Below, piece by piece: positions 1-9,318 of a stretch of DNA of 64,000 nt; the stretch's first letter is position 1, and each line of letters opens with the position of its first letter. Position numbers and translations under genes: made by a program. The notes under the pieces were generated by a model. The model saw only the letters and a program-made list of their open reading frames with translations, had not been told where the DNA came from and did no database searches. Source of the stretch: an uncultured Planctomycetaceae bacterium (GTDB taxonomy: Bacteria; Planctomycetota; Planctomycetia; Planctomycetales; Planctomycetaceae); assembly GCA_943787265.1 (NCBI GenBank), contig CALSLT010000004.1, forward strand, positions 62,001 through 126,000, given 5' to 3'.

Positions 1-929
1 GGGGCGACAACTGCCAGGCCGGCAGCGGCTACAAGAGTTGAATCTGAATACAGGATTCGCTTCAGAGTTCCGACCAGGTTTCCAACGCCGTTTGAATCAA
101 CAGTGACGTCGTCACCTGACAAGTTTGCGTCTCCCGAGAATGGCATGCGAAGTTCGAACGACCATTGCCCATCGTCAGACGTTTTCTCAAAGCCGAATGT
201 AAACTGATCGACGCTGTCAGTTGTCGAGGTGTTTTGCGTTTCGAATCTCAACGCATTGTGAAAATGGTTGTAGAGGAAGAAGACGCGGTCGGTCGGGAGG
301 GCTCTTGCGTGTTCGTTCTTAAACCTCCTCATGCCGCCTCCGAGCGGCAAATCGGCATCGGCAAAATTCGTAGCTCCAGCCGTCATTCCAGTCACGTTGA
401 AAATGTCGATGTTTGCTGAAACAGGAATGAAGCTGTCACCAAACACGTCCGGAGTTCGTGACAACCGGTTATTCAGAAATGGCCGCTGGCCGGGAGGTGA
501 CTGCAATGCTGAAAACAACGATTGCTGCCTTGAGGCCGGCGGAGGACTGAAGACGTCTGCTGGCTGTAGGTTTGCGGGTGGAGTTGCAGGGGTCGCGGGA
601 TTGGCTGTTGCCGCTGGCGGAGCCGGCACTTTCCCTTTCGGAGCCGGTTTTGCCGCCGGAGTTTTCGGAGCCGGTTGAGCTGGCGGTGCCGCGGGAGGCT
701 GAGATGTTGCAGCCTCTTTCTGAGCGAACAGGTCGTAGTTCACAAGCTCGACCGAACGTGAGTCTGCGGAAACGCTGGCTGATTTATTTGCCTGAGCAAC
801 GGCAGGAACGGGTTCGTCTGCCATCGCCACGGTCGACAACCCAAGCGTGGCAGCCACAGATGCTGCGACCAGGCTTTGAAAAGCTGATGCAGACAACCCA
901 CGCGAAACTCTCAGCGCCAATGTATTCAT
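1..929 (-). CDS. Secreted, probably outer-membrane protein (C-terminal part outside window)
   Basis: An open frame runs from an ATG at 929 to the window edge, giving at least 309 residues without a stop. Residues 1-37 form a signal peptide: a basic start, then a hydrophobic Ala/Leu/Val stretch ending in VAMA before DEPVP. Residues about 70-125 are a Pro/Ala-rich linker with repeated PAP/KPAPK units. The part after about residue 150 (DVFGDSFIP onward) alternates polar and aromatic residues, with segments such as RVFFLYNHFHNAL and FTFGFEKT that look like beta strands of an outer-membrane barrel. Planctomycetes carry many such uncharacterised envelope proteins, but the family is not identified here. 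No substrate or function can be given. Confidence 0.75.
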   Translation of the reverse strand, partial: MNTLALRVSRGLSASAFQSLVAASVAATLGLSTVAMADEPVPAVAQANKSASVSADSRSVELVNYDLFAQKEAATSQPPAAPPAQPAPKTPAAKPAPKGKVPAPPAATANPATPATPPANLQPADVFSPPPASRQQSLFSALQSPPGQRPFLNNRLSRTPDVFGDSFIPVSANIDIFNVTGMTAGATNFADADLPLGGGMRRFKNEHARALPTDRVFFLYNHFHNALRFETQNTSTTDSVDQFTFGFEKTSDDGQWSFELRMPFSGDANLSGDDVTVDSNGVGNLVGTLKRILYSDSTLVAAAGLAVVA

Positions 930-1181
930 CACAGACAATCTCAAAGCAGTGTTGTGTCGAAAGCTTCGGTCTGACTGCCGCCGTTATTGCAGACGCTGAC
1001 CGAGTCCATGCGAAGTGCGGAGCCTGCCCACTTCAACCAATGCAGAGAACCGTTGTTGAGGTATCGACCCTTCCTGCTCTCAGAGTTTGTCCGCAGTGTT
1101 CTGTCAAAACTAAAACAGCCCACCGATCACGCACGATCGGTACAAGCCGCACAGTTTCTCACTCTGGAAAGTACCGGCGTT

Positions 1182-4100
1182 CTACTTCTGCTGAGACGCG
1201 GCAGCCTCAATTGCGGTCAACTGTTCAAGAACCGCTCGAGTTTGCGTCAGCAGTTCTTGAAATTCGCCGCTGTCAGGATCTTCCCTGGTCAGTTCAGCGA
1301 ACACTTCTGCCGCATTTCCAAGTGCGACGCGGGCCTCAGCATAGCGCTGCTGTTGGGCTTCGAGCTGGCCGATGTTCATCAGGAGTTGCCCAAGCTCGAC
1401 GCGGTATCGATGCACCGCCGGGCTGCGTCCAGACAGACCGAGCATCGCGAGTCTCGCTTTGTTGTACGCCTCGATCGAATCCGGAAGTTTCGAGCCGTCA
1501 ACGGAAATCAAAGCGGCATCCAGATCAGCCTTCAATCGGTAGCAGATCGCGAGCAGATAACGGTCTCGCAGATCATCGGGTGTTTCGTTGAGCAACTCCT
1601 GCAGTTGAGCAATGGCCAGTTTCACGTTGTCGCTGACACCTTCGGCATCGTTCTGATCGACGGCGAGGTTTGCCAGGTTGTACCAACCTTTGGCCAGATC
1701 TCGTCGAAGCTGAGGATCCTTCGGTCTCACCGGCAACGTTTTTTTGCGCAGCTCCTGCGCCGTTTTATAAAGGGTTGCCGCCTCGTCGAAGTTCGATCTT
1801 CTTCGGGCAAGCAGACCAAGGTTCATGTCGACACTCGCGAGCAGTCGGTCGAACTCGAAACGCTCATCAGCGTCGGGCGTTGACTCGACAAGTTCCAGTC
1901 GAAGTTGCCGAGTTTCGGTGAACAGCTCCTCGGCACCGTCCAGGTCACCAGAAATCGTCGCAACTCTGGCCAGAGCATTGAGGGTTCTGCTGAGTGCTCG
2001 CTTTGTCGCCTTCGCTTCTTTCGACTCATTGTCCGGAAGATCGGAAATCAGAGCGAGCTGAAGATCACGAGCTTTTTCATACGACTCGACGGCCGCCTGA
2101 GGCGAGTCCAGTTCTTCGACGATCAAACCGACTCGAAAGTGCGAAAGGGCCACTTCGTCACGAACAGTCGGATCGTCAGACCGGCGATTCAGGAAGCGTT
2201 TGTAATAATCACGGGCGAGGTCAAGGAGTTCATGTCGCAGCTCCTCAGTCCCCGGCTCGTTAAGCAACCGATCTTCGCTGACGTGAGTGAAAAAATCATT
2301 TACCGCGGCCAAAGCGTCCTGGAAGCTTGCTTCGGACAGTTTCTGGGCCTTCGCTGTTTCATCGAGACTCGCTTCAACTTTCCTGCGAGCTTCATCGGTC
2401 TCGAAATACGCAACAGCAAAGCTCACGACAGCAACGATCATGCTTGTCGCCGCCAGGCCGCTTAACGAAGACACAACCGGATTTCGGCGACACCATCGCA
2501 ATAGACGTTCCGGGCGACTTATCGGCCGAGAGAGAATCGGCTCACCGTTGATGAATCGTTGCAACTCGTCAGCGACTTCTTTGGCCGTCTGAAATCTGCG
2601 GTCCGGCTCTTTCTCCAGACACTTCATGCAGATCGTTTCGACGTCCTGGTCGACTTCCGGGTTGAGTTCCCGTAGCGCAACCGGTTCGACATTCAGCACC
2701 TGCCGCATCGTCGCCATTGAAGTCGCCGCTTTAAACGGAGGACGACCACTCAGCAGGTGATACAGCGTCGCGCCGATTGAATAGATGTCCGACCGGGCTG
2801 TCGCGCTGGCTGCATCGCCGAACTGTTCAGGCGGCATGTACGATGGCGTCCCCATCGCTTCGCCCGAGCGAGTGAGTTCCTGATCTTCGTTCTGAAGTTT
2901 CGCGAGTCCGAAGTCCGCTATCCGCGGCCGCAGCGTTCCGTCTTCAATGAGAATGTTTGCAGGCTTGATGTCGCGATGCAGAATGCCTTCTTCGTGAGCA
3001 GCGTGGACAGCTCGGCAAACCGGCTCAAGAAATGTCGCTGCCTGTCGGCTGTCGAGCGAGCATTCGCTGATCTGATCGGACAGGCATCCGCCCTCGACGT
3101 ACTGCATCGAGAAATAATGACAGCCGTCAATTTCGCCGACGTCGTAAACCGTGACCAGGTTGTCGTGCTGAAGCCTCGCCGCCGCGTGAGCTTCTGCACG
3201 GAAGCGATCGACCATTCGACGCTGCGTGACTTCGGTCATACTGCTCATCCGGTCGGGCCGAATGATTTTCAGAGCGACCAGGCGATTCGCAGACTTTTGC
3301 CGAGCCTTGTAAACAACTCCCATTCCGCCCTGGCCAAGCGGACTGATCAATGCGTAGTCGCCAAACGTCTGGCCTGAACCAATAACTGGCCCGCCACTTT
3401 TTTGCGGACGCGAGAATTGTGTGTCGGCTCCGCTGACGATTGTCTCGACAATCCGATTCTCGTCCATCGTGACCGACGAACCACCATCATCTGTCGGAAC
3501 CATTGTTTCGACGTCGGTCTGGTTTCTGGTCGAACTGTCACCGGATGCGTGATCGCCCGCCTGCTCGACCAGAGTCTCGGGTTCTGTTTCTGCGGAAGTG
3601 TCCGCTCCCGCTACGATCGTCTCGGCGACTTTTGCATCCGAGTCTTGAGCGGAATCCGTCGTTTCGACCAGTGTTTCCAACGGCCTGGATGATTCAGCGG
3701 TACTGGCACTCGGCACGTCATTCAGGGTTTCGAATGGCCGATTTGTTCCTGCTTCTGTTTCTGGCTGACCGGGCAGGATCGTTTCGGCAGCGGCTGAATC
3801 GACCACTGACGGATCAACCGAACTAAAGACGCTGGCGACAATGTCTGACGATTCAGGAAACAAACTTGAATAGTGATCCTGTCCCGGGATCTGTCCTCGC
3901 CGACGACGATCTTCGATTTCAACCTGAAGCAACTCGCGAAGCAGCACCTGGCGTTCGGCTCCGGACGAGTCGTTCAGAAACTCCTCGATGCCGACGTTCG
4001 GGTTCGCCTGGATGGAGTTTCGAAATCGCGCGCTCAATTCTTCGACGCGCTGACGTTGTTCGGAAGTGAGTGATTCTAAAGTCGGGACCGGGCCGGCCAT
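1182..4100 (-). CDS. Membrane-anchored Ser/Thr protein kinase with TPR repeats
   Basis: 972-residue Hanks-type kinase. Residues 1-240 are a low-complexity acidic region with seven spaced ET[I/L/M] motifs. The kinase domain spans about 248-515: glycine loop GQGGMG at 256-261, the ATP-binding Lys in VALKII at 278, the catalytic loop HRDIKPAN with Asp377, and DFG at 396-398. Segment GTPSYMPPEQ marks the activation loop/P+1 region. A single transmembrane helix lies at about 543-565, followed by helical tetratricopeptide-like repeats to the C terminus (about 600-960). By analogy with PknB-like planctomycete kinases the catalytic half should face the cytoplasm and the TPR half the opposite side. 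Substrate unknown. The neighbours do not suggest a pathway. Confidence 0.93.
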   Translation of the reverse strand: MAGPVPTLESLTSEQRQRVEELSARFRNSIQANPNVGIEEFLNDSSGAERQVLLRELLQVEIEDRRRRGQIPGQDHYSSLFPESSDIVASVFSSVDPSVVDSAAAETILPGQPETEAGTNRPFETLNDVPSASTAESSRPLETLVETTDSAQDSDAKVAETIVAGADTSAETEPETLVEQAGDHASGDSSTRNQTDVETMVPTDDGGSSVTMDENRIVETIVSGADTQFSRPQKSGGPVIGSGQTFGDYALISPLGQGGMGVVYKARQKSANRLVALKIIRPDRMSSMTEVTQRRMVDRFRAEAHAAARLQHDNLVTVYDVGEIDGCHYFSMQYVEGGCLSDQISECSLDSRQAATFLEPVCRAVHAAHEEGILHRDIKPANILIEDGTLRPRIADFGLAKLQNEDQELTRSGEAMGTPSYMPPEQFGDAASATARSDIYSIGATLYHLLSGRPPFKAATSMATMRQVLNVEPVALRELNPEVDQDVETICMKCLEKEPDRRFQTAKEVADELQRFINGEPILSRPISRPERLLRWCRRNPVVSSLSGLAATSMIVAVVSFAVAYFETDEARRKVEASLDETAKAQKLSEASFQDALAAVNDFFTHVSEDRLLNEPGTEELRHELLDLARDYYKRFLNRRSDDPTVRDEVALSHFRVGLIVEELDSPQAAVESYEKARDLQLALISDLPDNESKEAKATKRALSRTLNALARVATISGDLDGAEELFTETRQLRLELVESTPDADERFEFDRLLASVDMNLGLLARRRSNFDEAATLYKTAQELRKKTLPVRPKDPQLRRDLAKGWYNLANLAVDQNDAEGVSDNVKLAIAQLQELLNETPDDLRDRYLLAICYRLKADLDAALISVDGSKLPDSIEAYNKARLAMLGLSGRSPAVHRYRVELGQLLMNIGQLEAQQQRYAEARVALGNAAEVFAELTREDPDSGEFQELLTQTRAVLEQLTAIEAAASQQK

Positions 4101-4218
4101 TCGGATCAGCCTTCCGTCGAAATGGAAATTGGATACGTCGTTTTAAGTCAGCCCGCCATCATACTTACCAGGCAGCGAGTGGGCAGTCCAACAAAGTCAC
4201 TTGCAGTAAAAACGAAAA

Positions 4219-4251
4219 CAGCCGCATCCGAAATTGTTTCGGATGCGGCTG
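4219..4251 (-). terminator. Rho-independent terminator of the CNA-B-like gene
   Basis: A perfect 15-bp inverted repeat (CAGCCGCATCCGAAA and its complement) separated by a 3-base loop. Reading on the minus strand it is followed by TTTTCGTTTTTAC. It lies 36 bases past the stop codon of the gene ending at 4287, so it ends that transcript and isolates it from the kinase gene downstream. Confidence 0.85.
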
Positions 4252-4286
4252 CGAATGTCTCTTAAATTTTCACCATGATGACCGGT

Positions 4287-4964
4287 CTATGGAGTAGCCG
4301 GCGGTGGTGGCGGTGGGTTGTTGTCATCGTCGTCGTTGAGGGCCGCGATGCCCAGGCCGATGCCTGCTCCCACGCCGCCGATCAGCAACACATCGTACAG
4401 TCCAAGGCTGTCAAGAAAGCCTGCTGACGGTGCGGCAAACGCTCCGCCTGGCGAGACTGGAACAAGCCCGCCGTTATCGACGATGCGGACCTGTCCGTAG
4501 GCAACTCCGTTTTCATCGTAGAGGATGCCGCCGTCAGGATTCTGACCACGAATCAAAGTCTTGTCGGAAATAATCCGAGCTGATTTCAACGCCTTGGGTG
4601 GAGCAATGGTGCTCGCCCAGACTCGGTACAGGCCATGACCGGTTCCGGCCACAACGTAGTAGGTTCCTGGCTTCAGGCCTTTAACTTCGAACCGACCTTT
4701 GTCGTCAGTCTTTGTTCGATGGACTTCTTTGCGATCCTTGCGGACCGAAACAGTGACGTTAGCGGCCGCTGCTTTCTTCGCATTGGAGACTTGCCCCTGA
4801 AGCACGCCATCCTTCGTGAGTGACAGGTCACGCACAATACTGGCGGGCTTCTTAGCCTGAACCTTCGCAGCCGCCTCGGCTGCCTGCACGAGATTTGCCG
4901 GGAGGAGTGTTCCCGCACAAGCCAGTGCTGCGACTGTGGACTTTAAGAAGTGATGAAGTTTCAT
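4287..4964 (-). CDS. Secreted protein with carboxypeptidase-regulatory/CNA-B-like domain
   Basis: 225 residues. A signal peptide covers about 1-28 (LLPANLVQAAEAA). Residues about 45-125 match the carboxypeptidase-regulatory-like / CNA-B-type beta-sandwich pattern: a leading LQGQVSNAKKAAAANVTV strand, then TDDKGRFEVKGLKPGTYYV. The C-terminal part has a hydrophobic glycine-rich segment (LLIGGVGAGIGLGIAAL, about 192-210) followed by an acidic and proline-rich tail, DDDDNN then PPPPPP. That segment could be a membrane anchor. These domains are usually structural; no enzymatic residues are visible. It is a single-gene unit with its own terminator. Confidence 0.85.
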   Translation of the reverse strand: MKLHHFLKSTVAALACAGTLLPANLVQAAEAAAKVQAKKPASIVRDLSLTKDGVLQGQVSNAKKAAAANVTVSVRKDRKEVHRTKTDDKGRFEVKGLKPGTYYVVAGTGHGLYRVWASTIAPPKALKSARIISDKTLIRGQNPDGGILYDENGVAYGQVRIVDNGGLVPVSPGGAFAAPSAGFLDSLGLYDVLLIGGVGAGIGLGIAALNDDDDNNPPPPPPATP

Positions 4965-5535
4965 GGTCTCCGTACCTGTATCTGTCGCGTGCTACTGAGG
5001 GATTCAGTTCGAAACACTTTGGTTCCGAATACGCGAGTTTCTTGTTCCAACCGTCTGTTCAAGTCTGAAGACTCAAACCCGGCCAGTCGCAGAAATCCTT
5101 TTCCACGAGGCGTCTCAATCATTTGTCGGTGAGCAAACTTTTCGATCGTTGACCGAGAAAACCTGCAGCCCGCATCACTCTTCTTCAAAACTTGAAACCA
5201 ACACGCGGCCGTTCCGCGACCGAGGCAACGAGTTCACAACGAGTTATCGTCACACGTCACATTGCCGCTACAGTTTTCCCAGCCGGAAGTGAATTTTTCT
5301 GAGCCACTGATATTGACACACAAACTTTGCAGTCGCTCTTCAGTTCCGTATCGAGAATGTTCGCTCAGATTCGATTGCCACTGTTTAGAAACGCCTGCCA
5401 ACAACTTGAGTGTGACTCGACCAGTTGATATGACGCTCCCGCTCGCTCGCATCGGCCAGCGAAACTTCAAGCAAAACCAGGCCAGCCGATCGTTTTTCGC
5501 AAAAACTCCATCAGAGAAATCTGAGGCACTTACCG
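4965..5535. other. Divergent intergenic region, no gene seen
   Basis: 571 bases between the minus-strand CNA-B-like gene and hslV. It must hold the promoters of both units. Short open frames on both strands are arginine/serine-rich with no domain pattern and were judged non-coding. There is a TTGACA at 5313-5318 but no good -10 box at the right distance. No CIRCE-like inverted repeat was found in front of hslV. Confidence 0.5.
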
Positions 5536-6099
5536 ATGAAATCCGACAACCAACGCCCGATCTGGCGATCGACGACGATCCTCAGCGTCCGCAAAGACGG
5601 AGTCGTTGCCTTGGGCGGCGACGGCCAGGTCAGCTACGGCAACACAATTATGAAGTCGGACACAAAGAAGATTCGCTGGATGCTCGACAAGCGAGTCCTC
5701 GTTGGCTTTGCCGGCTCAACGGCTGACGCTTTCGCCTTGATGGAGCGGTTCGAAACTAAACTAAAAGACTATCCCGGCAACATGCCGCGCGCTGCGACCG
5801 AACTGGCTCGCGACTGGCGGACTGATCGCATCCTGCGAAAACTCGAAGCAATGATGATCACGGTCGACGCCGAAAGTAGCCTGCTGATCAGCGGCCAGGG
5901 CGACGTCGTGCAGCCCACCGATGGAATCGTCGGAATTGGTTCCGGCGGTAACTTTGCCGTTGCCGCGGCGAAAGCCATGATCAAGCACACAGACCTGAGT
6001 GCTTCTGAAATCGTGCGTGAAGCACTCACCATCGCCTCAGACATCGACGTCTACACAAACAGCAATCTTATCGTCGAGGAAATTCCGTGTACGAAATGA
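5536..6099 (+). CDS. hslV: HslV, proteolytic subunit of the HslUV (ClpYQ) protease
   Basis: 187 residues, N-terminal nucleophile threonine peptidase of the proteasome beta fold. It forms double hexamers capped by HslU and degrades unfolded cytoplasmic proteins. The conserved start TTILSVRKDG is at residues 13-22, so Thr13 should be the catalytic N-terminal threonine after removal of a 12-residue leader. In many bacteria the leader is only the initiator Met. GGDGQVSYGNT and the IGSGGNFA motif are also typical. The ATG at 5536 is preceded by GAGG about ten bases upstream. The gene overlaps hslU by 13 bases, indicating translational coupling. Confidence 0.95.
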   Translation: MKSDNQRPIWRSTTILSVRKDGVVALGGDGQVSYGNTIMKSDTKKIRWMLDKRVLVGFAGSTADAFALMERFETKLKDYPGNMPRAATELARDWRTDRILRKLEAMMITVDAESSLLISGQGDVVQPTDGIVGIGSGGNFAVAAAKAMIKHTDLSASEIVREALTIASDIDVYTNSNLIVEEIPCTK

Positions 6100-7538
6100 C
6101 TCCGACCGAAGTTGTTGAACGACTCGACCAATTCATCGTCGGGCAGAACGATGCGAAACGAGCCGTTGCGATCGCGCTGCGAAATCGCTGGCGCTGGAAA
6201 CAGCTTCCAGAAGAAATGCGCCGCGAGGTCACGCCGAAGAATATTCTGATGATCGGTCCGACCGGCGTCGGCAAGACTGAAATTACCAGAAGGCTCGCCA
6301 AACTGACCGGTGCACCATTCGTCAAAGTCGAAGCCAGCAAGTACACCGAAGTTGGTTACTACGGTCGTGATGTGGAGTCGATCATTCGCGACCTCGTTGA
6401 AGCCGCCCTCAGAATTGTTGGTGACAAGGCCCGCCAGGACGTTCGAGACGAAGCACTTGCACGCGTGGAAGATCGCATTCTCGATCTGCTGCTCAAGTCT
6501 TCCGAACCAGACACACCAGAACCGGCGATGTTGTCGATTCCAGACTTCAGTACTGCCCCCACACTGCCGGGTGTCGAATCTGCTGATCCTGAGTTCTCAG
6601 AGTCAGACCCGATTCAAGACGAAAGCGCCGAGCAGGAACGTGAACGCAGAGAACGTCAGGCTAGAACCCGCGAAAAGTTTCGTCAGATGCTGCGCGACGG
6701 AAAACTGGATGAACGCACTGTCGAACTGAATGTGGAGCAGAAAGCTGCCAGCGTGCAGATGTTTTCGGGACTCGGCATGGACCAGATGGATCCGAGCATG
6801 CAAAACGTGTTTGATCGGCTTATCCCCAGCCAGACACGCACTAGGGAAATGACCGTCGAACATGCCAGAAAAGTCTTGTTCGACCAGATCGTTGACGAAC
6901 TCGTCGACCAGGATTCGATTCAGGACGAAGCCGTTCGACTCGCCGAAGCAACAGGCATTGTCTTCATTGATGAAATTGACAAGGTTTGTGTTGACGGTGA
7001 AGGCTCCAAAGGGCCTGACGTCAGCCGCCAGGGAGTACAGCGGGATCTCCTGCCCATCGTCGAAGGAACGACCGTCCAGACCAAGTACGGCAATTTGAAT
7101 ACGGACAACATCCTCTTCATCGCTGCCGGAGCTTTTCACAAAGCTCGACCGTCAGACATGATGCCGGAGCTGCAAGGCCGATTTCCAATCCGAGTTGAGC
7201 TGACGGACCTTAACCGCGATGACTTCGTCCGGATTCTCACGGAGCCGGAAGCTTCGCTGCTGCGACAGTACGAAGCACTGATGAAAGTCGAAGGCGTCAA
7301 ACTCTCATTCAGCGACGATGCTATCCAGAAAATTGCCGACTGCGCTTTTCAAATGAATCAATCAACGCAGAACATCGGAGCTCGCCGGCTCCACACGATC
7401 CTCGAACGTCTCCTTGAAGACGTCAGTTTCGACGCGCCTGCGAGAAAAGGCAAAACGGTGACGATCGACTCGGCGGCGGTGCGCGAACAACTTGGCGAGA
7501 TCCTCGGAAGCGAAGATCTCAGCCAGTTCATTCTCTAG
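6087..7538 (+). CDS. hslU: HslU, ATPase subunit of the HslUV protease
   Basis: 483 residues, AAA+ unfoldase that recognises, unfolds and threads substrates into HslV. Visible motifs: N-terminal PTEVVERLDQFIVGQ, Walker A GPTGVGKT at 57-64, the pore loop as GYYG (GYVG in E. coli), Walker B VFIDEIDK about 290, and a C-terminal end LSQFIL, the region that docks into HslV. The highly charged insertion between Walker A and B (about 120-250) is the I-domain. The start shown is a GTG with GAGGA six bases upstream; the ATG at 6096, which overlaps the hslV stop, is an alternative three residues shorter. Confidence 0.95.
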   Translation: MYEMTPTEVVERLDQFIVGQNDAKRAVAIALRNRWRWKQLPEEMRREVTPKNILMIGPTGVGKTEITRRLAKLTGAPFVKVEASKYTEVGYYGRDVESIIRDLVEAALRIVGDKARQDVRDEALARVEDRILDLLLKSSEPDTPEPAMLSIPDFSTAPTLPGVESADPEFSESDPIQDESAEQERERRERQARTREKFRQMLRDGKLDERTVELNVEQKAASVQMFSGLGMDQMDPSMQNVFDRLIPSQTRTREMTVEHARKVLFDQIVDELVDQDSIQDEAVRLAEATGIVFIDEIDKVCVDGEGSKGPDVSRQGVQRDLLPIVEGTTVQTKYGNLNTDNILFIAAGAFHKARPSDMMPELQGRFPIRVELTDLNRDDFVRILTEPEASLLRQYEALMKVEGVKLSFSDDAIQKIADCAFQMNQSTQNIGARRLHTILERLLEDVSFDAPARKGKTVTIDSAAVREQLGEILGSEDLSQFIL

Positions 7539-8236
7539 TCCGCAATCGACAATTCGCTTTCAAAGCGTGGTGTCACGATGCATCCGCAGACATCGCGGCG
7601 TACTTCCTTAGGAATGCCCGCCGATTTCGAAACGGAAGCCACCCGTAACCCAGTTGAGTGATCACGGCAAGCAAAACAACGTTCTCGCGCAGCGACACCA
7701 GTACAGCTCCCTCGCGCCATAGATCGAGGCTTGCGATCTAGTTCATCCGCCATGTCGATGGCCGATCTGCGCTCGCTGACCAAAGTCCGACATTCTTAGC
7801 CGACGATTCTGACCACGTTTTCTGGCCATCCGGCTCGCCCAGAATTCGCAACCGGGCCACTCGTCACACAACGAGTTCGGCACTGATTCCGCATCATTGG
7901 TCGAACGCGAATCTCAATCACTGACGTTCATTCCCTGGGCGATGCAGGACGAGTTAGGTGAAGAGTCATGGGGGAATTCCCTCAACAAACGTTCAAAGGC
8001 TGAAAAGTATTGACGTTCTTCGCAATTCGCTAACAGATAACGTGTTACGCCCACACAAGCACAGTGGTTGCCTCCCGATTGGTAACGCAAAAGTGTGACT
8101 AACCGATATAATCCTAAAACTCGGAGAATTTTCATTGTCTCAGTTAACCCCAGACAGATTGCTCTCTTCTTATCGATCGCGGGCCGGGGCGAGCTGAGGA
8201 CAAGACCACTTTCTTTTTACTGAGGGAGCGTTGCAG
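7539..8236. other. Long intergenic region, no convincing gene
   Basis: 698 bases between hslU and a surface-protein gene. Two minus-strand open frames (7535-7783, 82 codons; 7914-8135, 73 codons) have scattered Cys/Arg/Ser composition, no recognisable motif and no good ribosome site, so they were not called. A TATAAT box is present at 8107-8112, about 130 bases before the next gene, in a locally A+T-rich stretch. Confidence 0.5.
8107..8112 (+). promoter_or_regulatory. Possible -10 promoter element
   Basis: Exact TATAAT upstream of the 8237 surface-protein gene, in a locally A+T-rich patch. No good -35 box lies 16-18 bases upstream (the nearest, TTGGTA at 8079-8084, is 22 bases away). It is a candidate only. 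Confidence 0.3.
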
Positions 8237-8851
8237 ATGTTGTTTTCAAAAATGAGTTTTCGACAGTTGTTTGTGTGCCGCCCGGGCCGTCGTCGAGGTG
8301 CACATTCAGTAGCCGCTGAGATTCAGACACTGCAAACCAAAATCTTGCCGAGTGCAGTACCAATCGAAACGCAAGAGACCGCAGGCGAATCCACGGACGA
8401 CTCCATGTCCGAATACGCCGAAGACTATATGTATGAGTCATCAGACAAATCCACGGAAGGGACTACGACAGAAGTTATGGACGGCAGTACGGTGAGCGAA
8501 GGCGAGGGCGACAGCACGGTGAGTGGAGGCGACAGCACGGTCAGTGGCGGCGGCGGAGAGGGCGAAGGCGATAGTCCTGACTCATGGTTTAGCTATGTCC
8601 AAACAAATACTTCAGGCGGTTCCGGTTCGCTCTCGGTGACTGGCATGATCAGCTCGTTAAGTGGCGATTTTTCGAATCTAACACTTTCCTTCGAAGGTGC
8701 ATTCGCCGGCACTACGGCCACGATCGCCTCTGATGGTTCCTTTTCCGCAACCGTTCCTTCGGGCTCCACTGGAAACGTTGGCTTCGTGAACCTGCTCCAG
8801 ACAGAGGATGGTGTCACAACCCAGATTGGCCAGCACTCAATGTACGTCTAG
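8237..8851 (+). CDS. Exported low-complexity surface protein with LEDR-type N-terminus
   Basis: 204 residues from the ATG at 8237, preceded by GAGGGAG at 8-bp spacing; a TTG six bases earlier is less likely. The N-terminus has a basic block (CRPGRRRG) followed by AAEIQTLQTKILPSAV, a divergent form of the planctomycete LExRxLLSA motif found at the start of many exported surface proteins. Residues about 45-120 are acidic and Gly/Ser/Thr-rich with repeats of DSTVSGG and GEGEGDS. The C-terminal 90 residues (WFSYVQTN to the end) look like one beta-rich domain with alternating hydrophobic strands. Function unknown; probably cell-surface or secreted. Probably co-transcribed with the small gene at 8910. 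Confidence 0.75.
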   Translation: MLFSKMSFRQLFVCRPGRRRGAHSVAAEIQTLQTKILPSAVPIETQETAGESTDDSMSEYAEDYMYESSDKSTEGTTTEVMDGSTVSEGEGDSTVSGGDSTVSGGGGEGEGDSPDSWFSYVQTNTSGGSGSLSVTGMISSLSGDFSNLTLSFEGAFAGTTATIASDGSFSATVPSGSTGNVGFVNLLQTEDGVTTQIGQHSMYV

Positions 8852-8909
8852 AGCTCTGAACGCTGAGCTTCAGCAGCTGCACTCACCACTTAACGTGAAA
8901 GACTGACAA

Positions 8910-9242
8910 ATGACTTCTTCTGATATCCGCGCTGAGTTTGAAGGTTTCCGAAATGCTGGCCTCAATGGCGATGACATGGCGGCGACGCATCTTGAGTCAC
9001 GGTTTGGAGAAGGGCTGACTCGTTTCGTTCGACGTGTCGTTCGAACTGGACGTGGTACCGGCTCACTGGCCGAGTTCGTTCTCAACGAGGCCAGAATCGT
9101 TCGTGAGCAACTTGGGCTCGAACGTGACGAGTTGGTGTCCGAATTGATCAGCCGAATCTGTGCTGTGATCACTGGCCAGGGCATTGCCGGGCGAGTCGAC
9201 ACGGTATCCGTTGCTGATCGACAGACCGTTTGCGTTTCCTAG
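8910..9242 (+). CDS. Small helical protein of unknown function
   Basis: 110 residues starting at an ATG 58 bases after the preceding stop. No signal peptide or membrane segment. The sequence reads as amphipathic helices: IRAEFEGFRNAGLNGDDMAATHLE, GLTRFVRRVV, LAEFVLNEARIV, DELVSELISRICAVI. The family was not recognised. A strong terminator 40 bases downstream makes it the last gene of a two-gene unit with the surface protein at 8237. A cytoplasmic accessory role is possible but is only an inference from position. Confidence 0.6.
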   Translation: MTSSDIRAEFEGFRNAGLNGDDMAATHLESRFGEGLTRFVRRVVRTGRGTGSLAEFVLNEARIVREQLGLERDELVSELISRICAVITGQGIAGRVDTVSVADRQTVCVS

Positions 9243-9279
9243 CTCGTCGAGCTGAGCTTCGCGATCAAAAAGTAAAATG

Positions 9280-9318
9280 GCGCATCGAGCTGCTTTCTGC
9301 AGCTCGTGCGCTGTTTTT
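9280..9318 (+). terminator. Rho-independent terminator
   Basis: Stem of 13 pairs with one bulged T (arm 9280-9293, arm 9299-9311), loop of five bases, followed by TGTTTTT. It closes the 8237-9242 unit. Confidence 0.8.

Noticed and set aside
572..1883. Long plus-strand frames (339 and 298 codons) at the left edge
   Set aside because: They are antisense to the envelope protein and kinase, both of which show clear signal peptide or domain patterns.
5313..5318. TTGACA near hslV as a promoter -35
   Set aside because: No -10 box at 15-19 bases downstream.
7535..7783. 82-codon minus-strand frame after hslU
   Set aside because: Scattered Cys/Arg composition, no ribosome site, stop falls on the end of hslU.
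7914..8135. 73-codon minus-strand frame
   Set aside because: No domain, no signal, no ribosome site; lies in leader DNA of the next gene.
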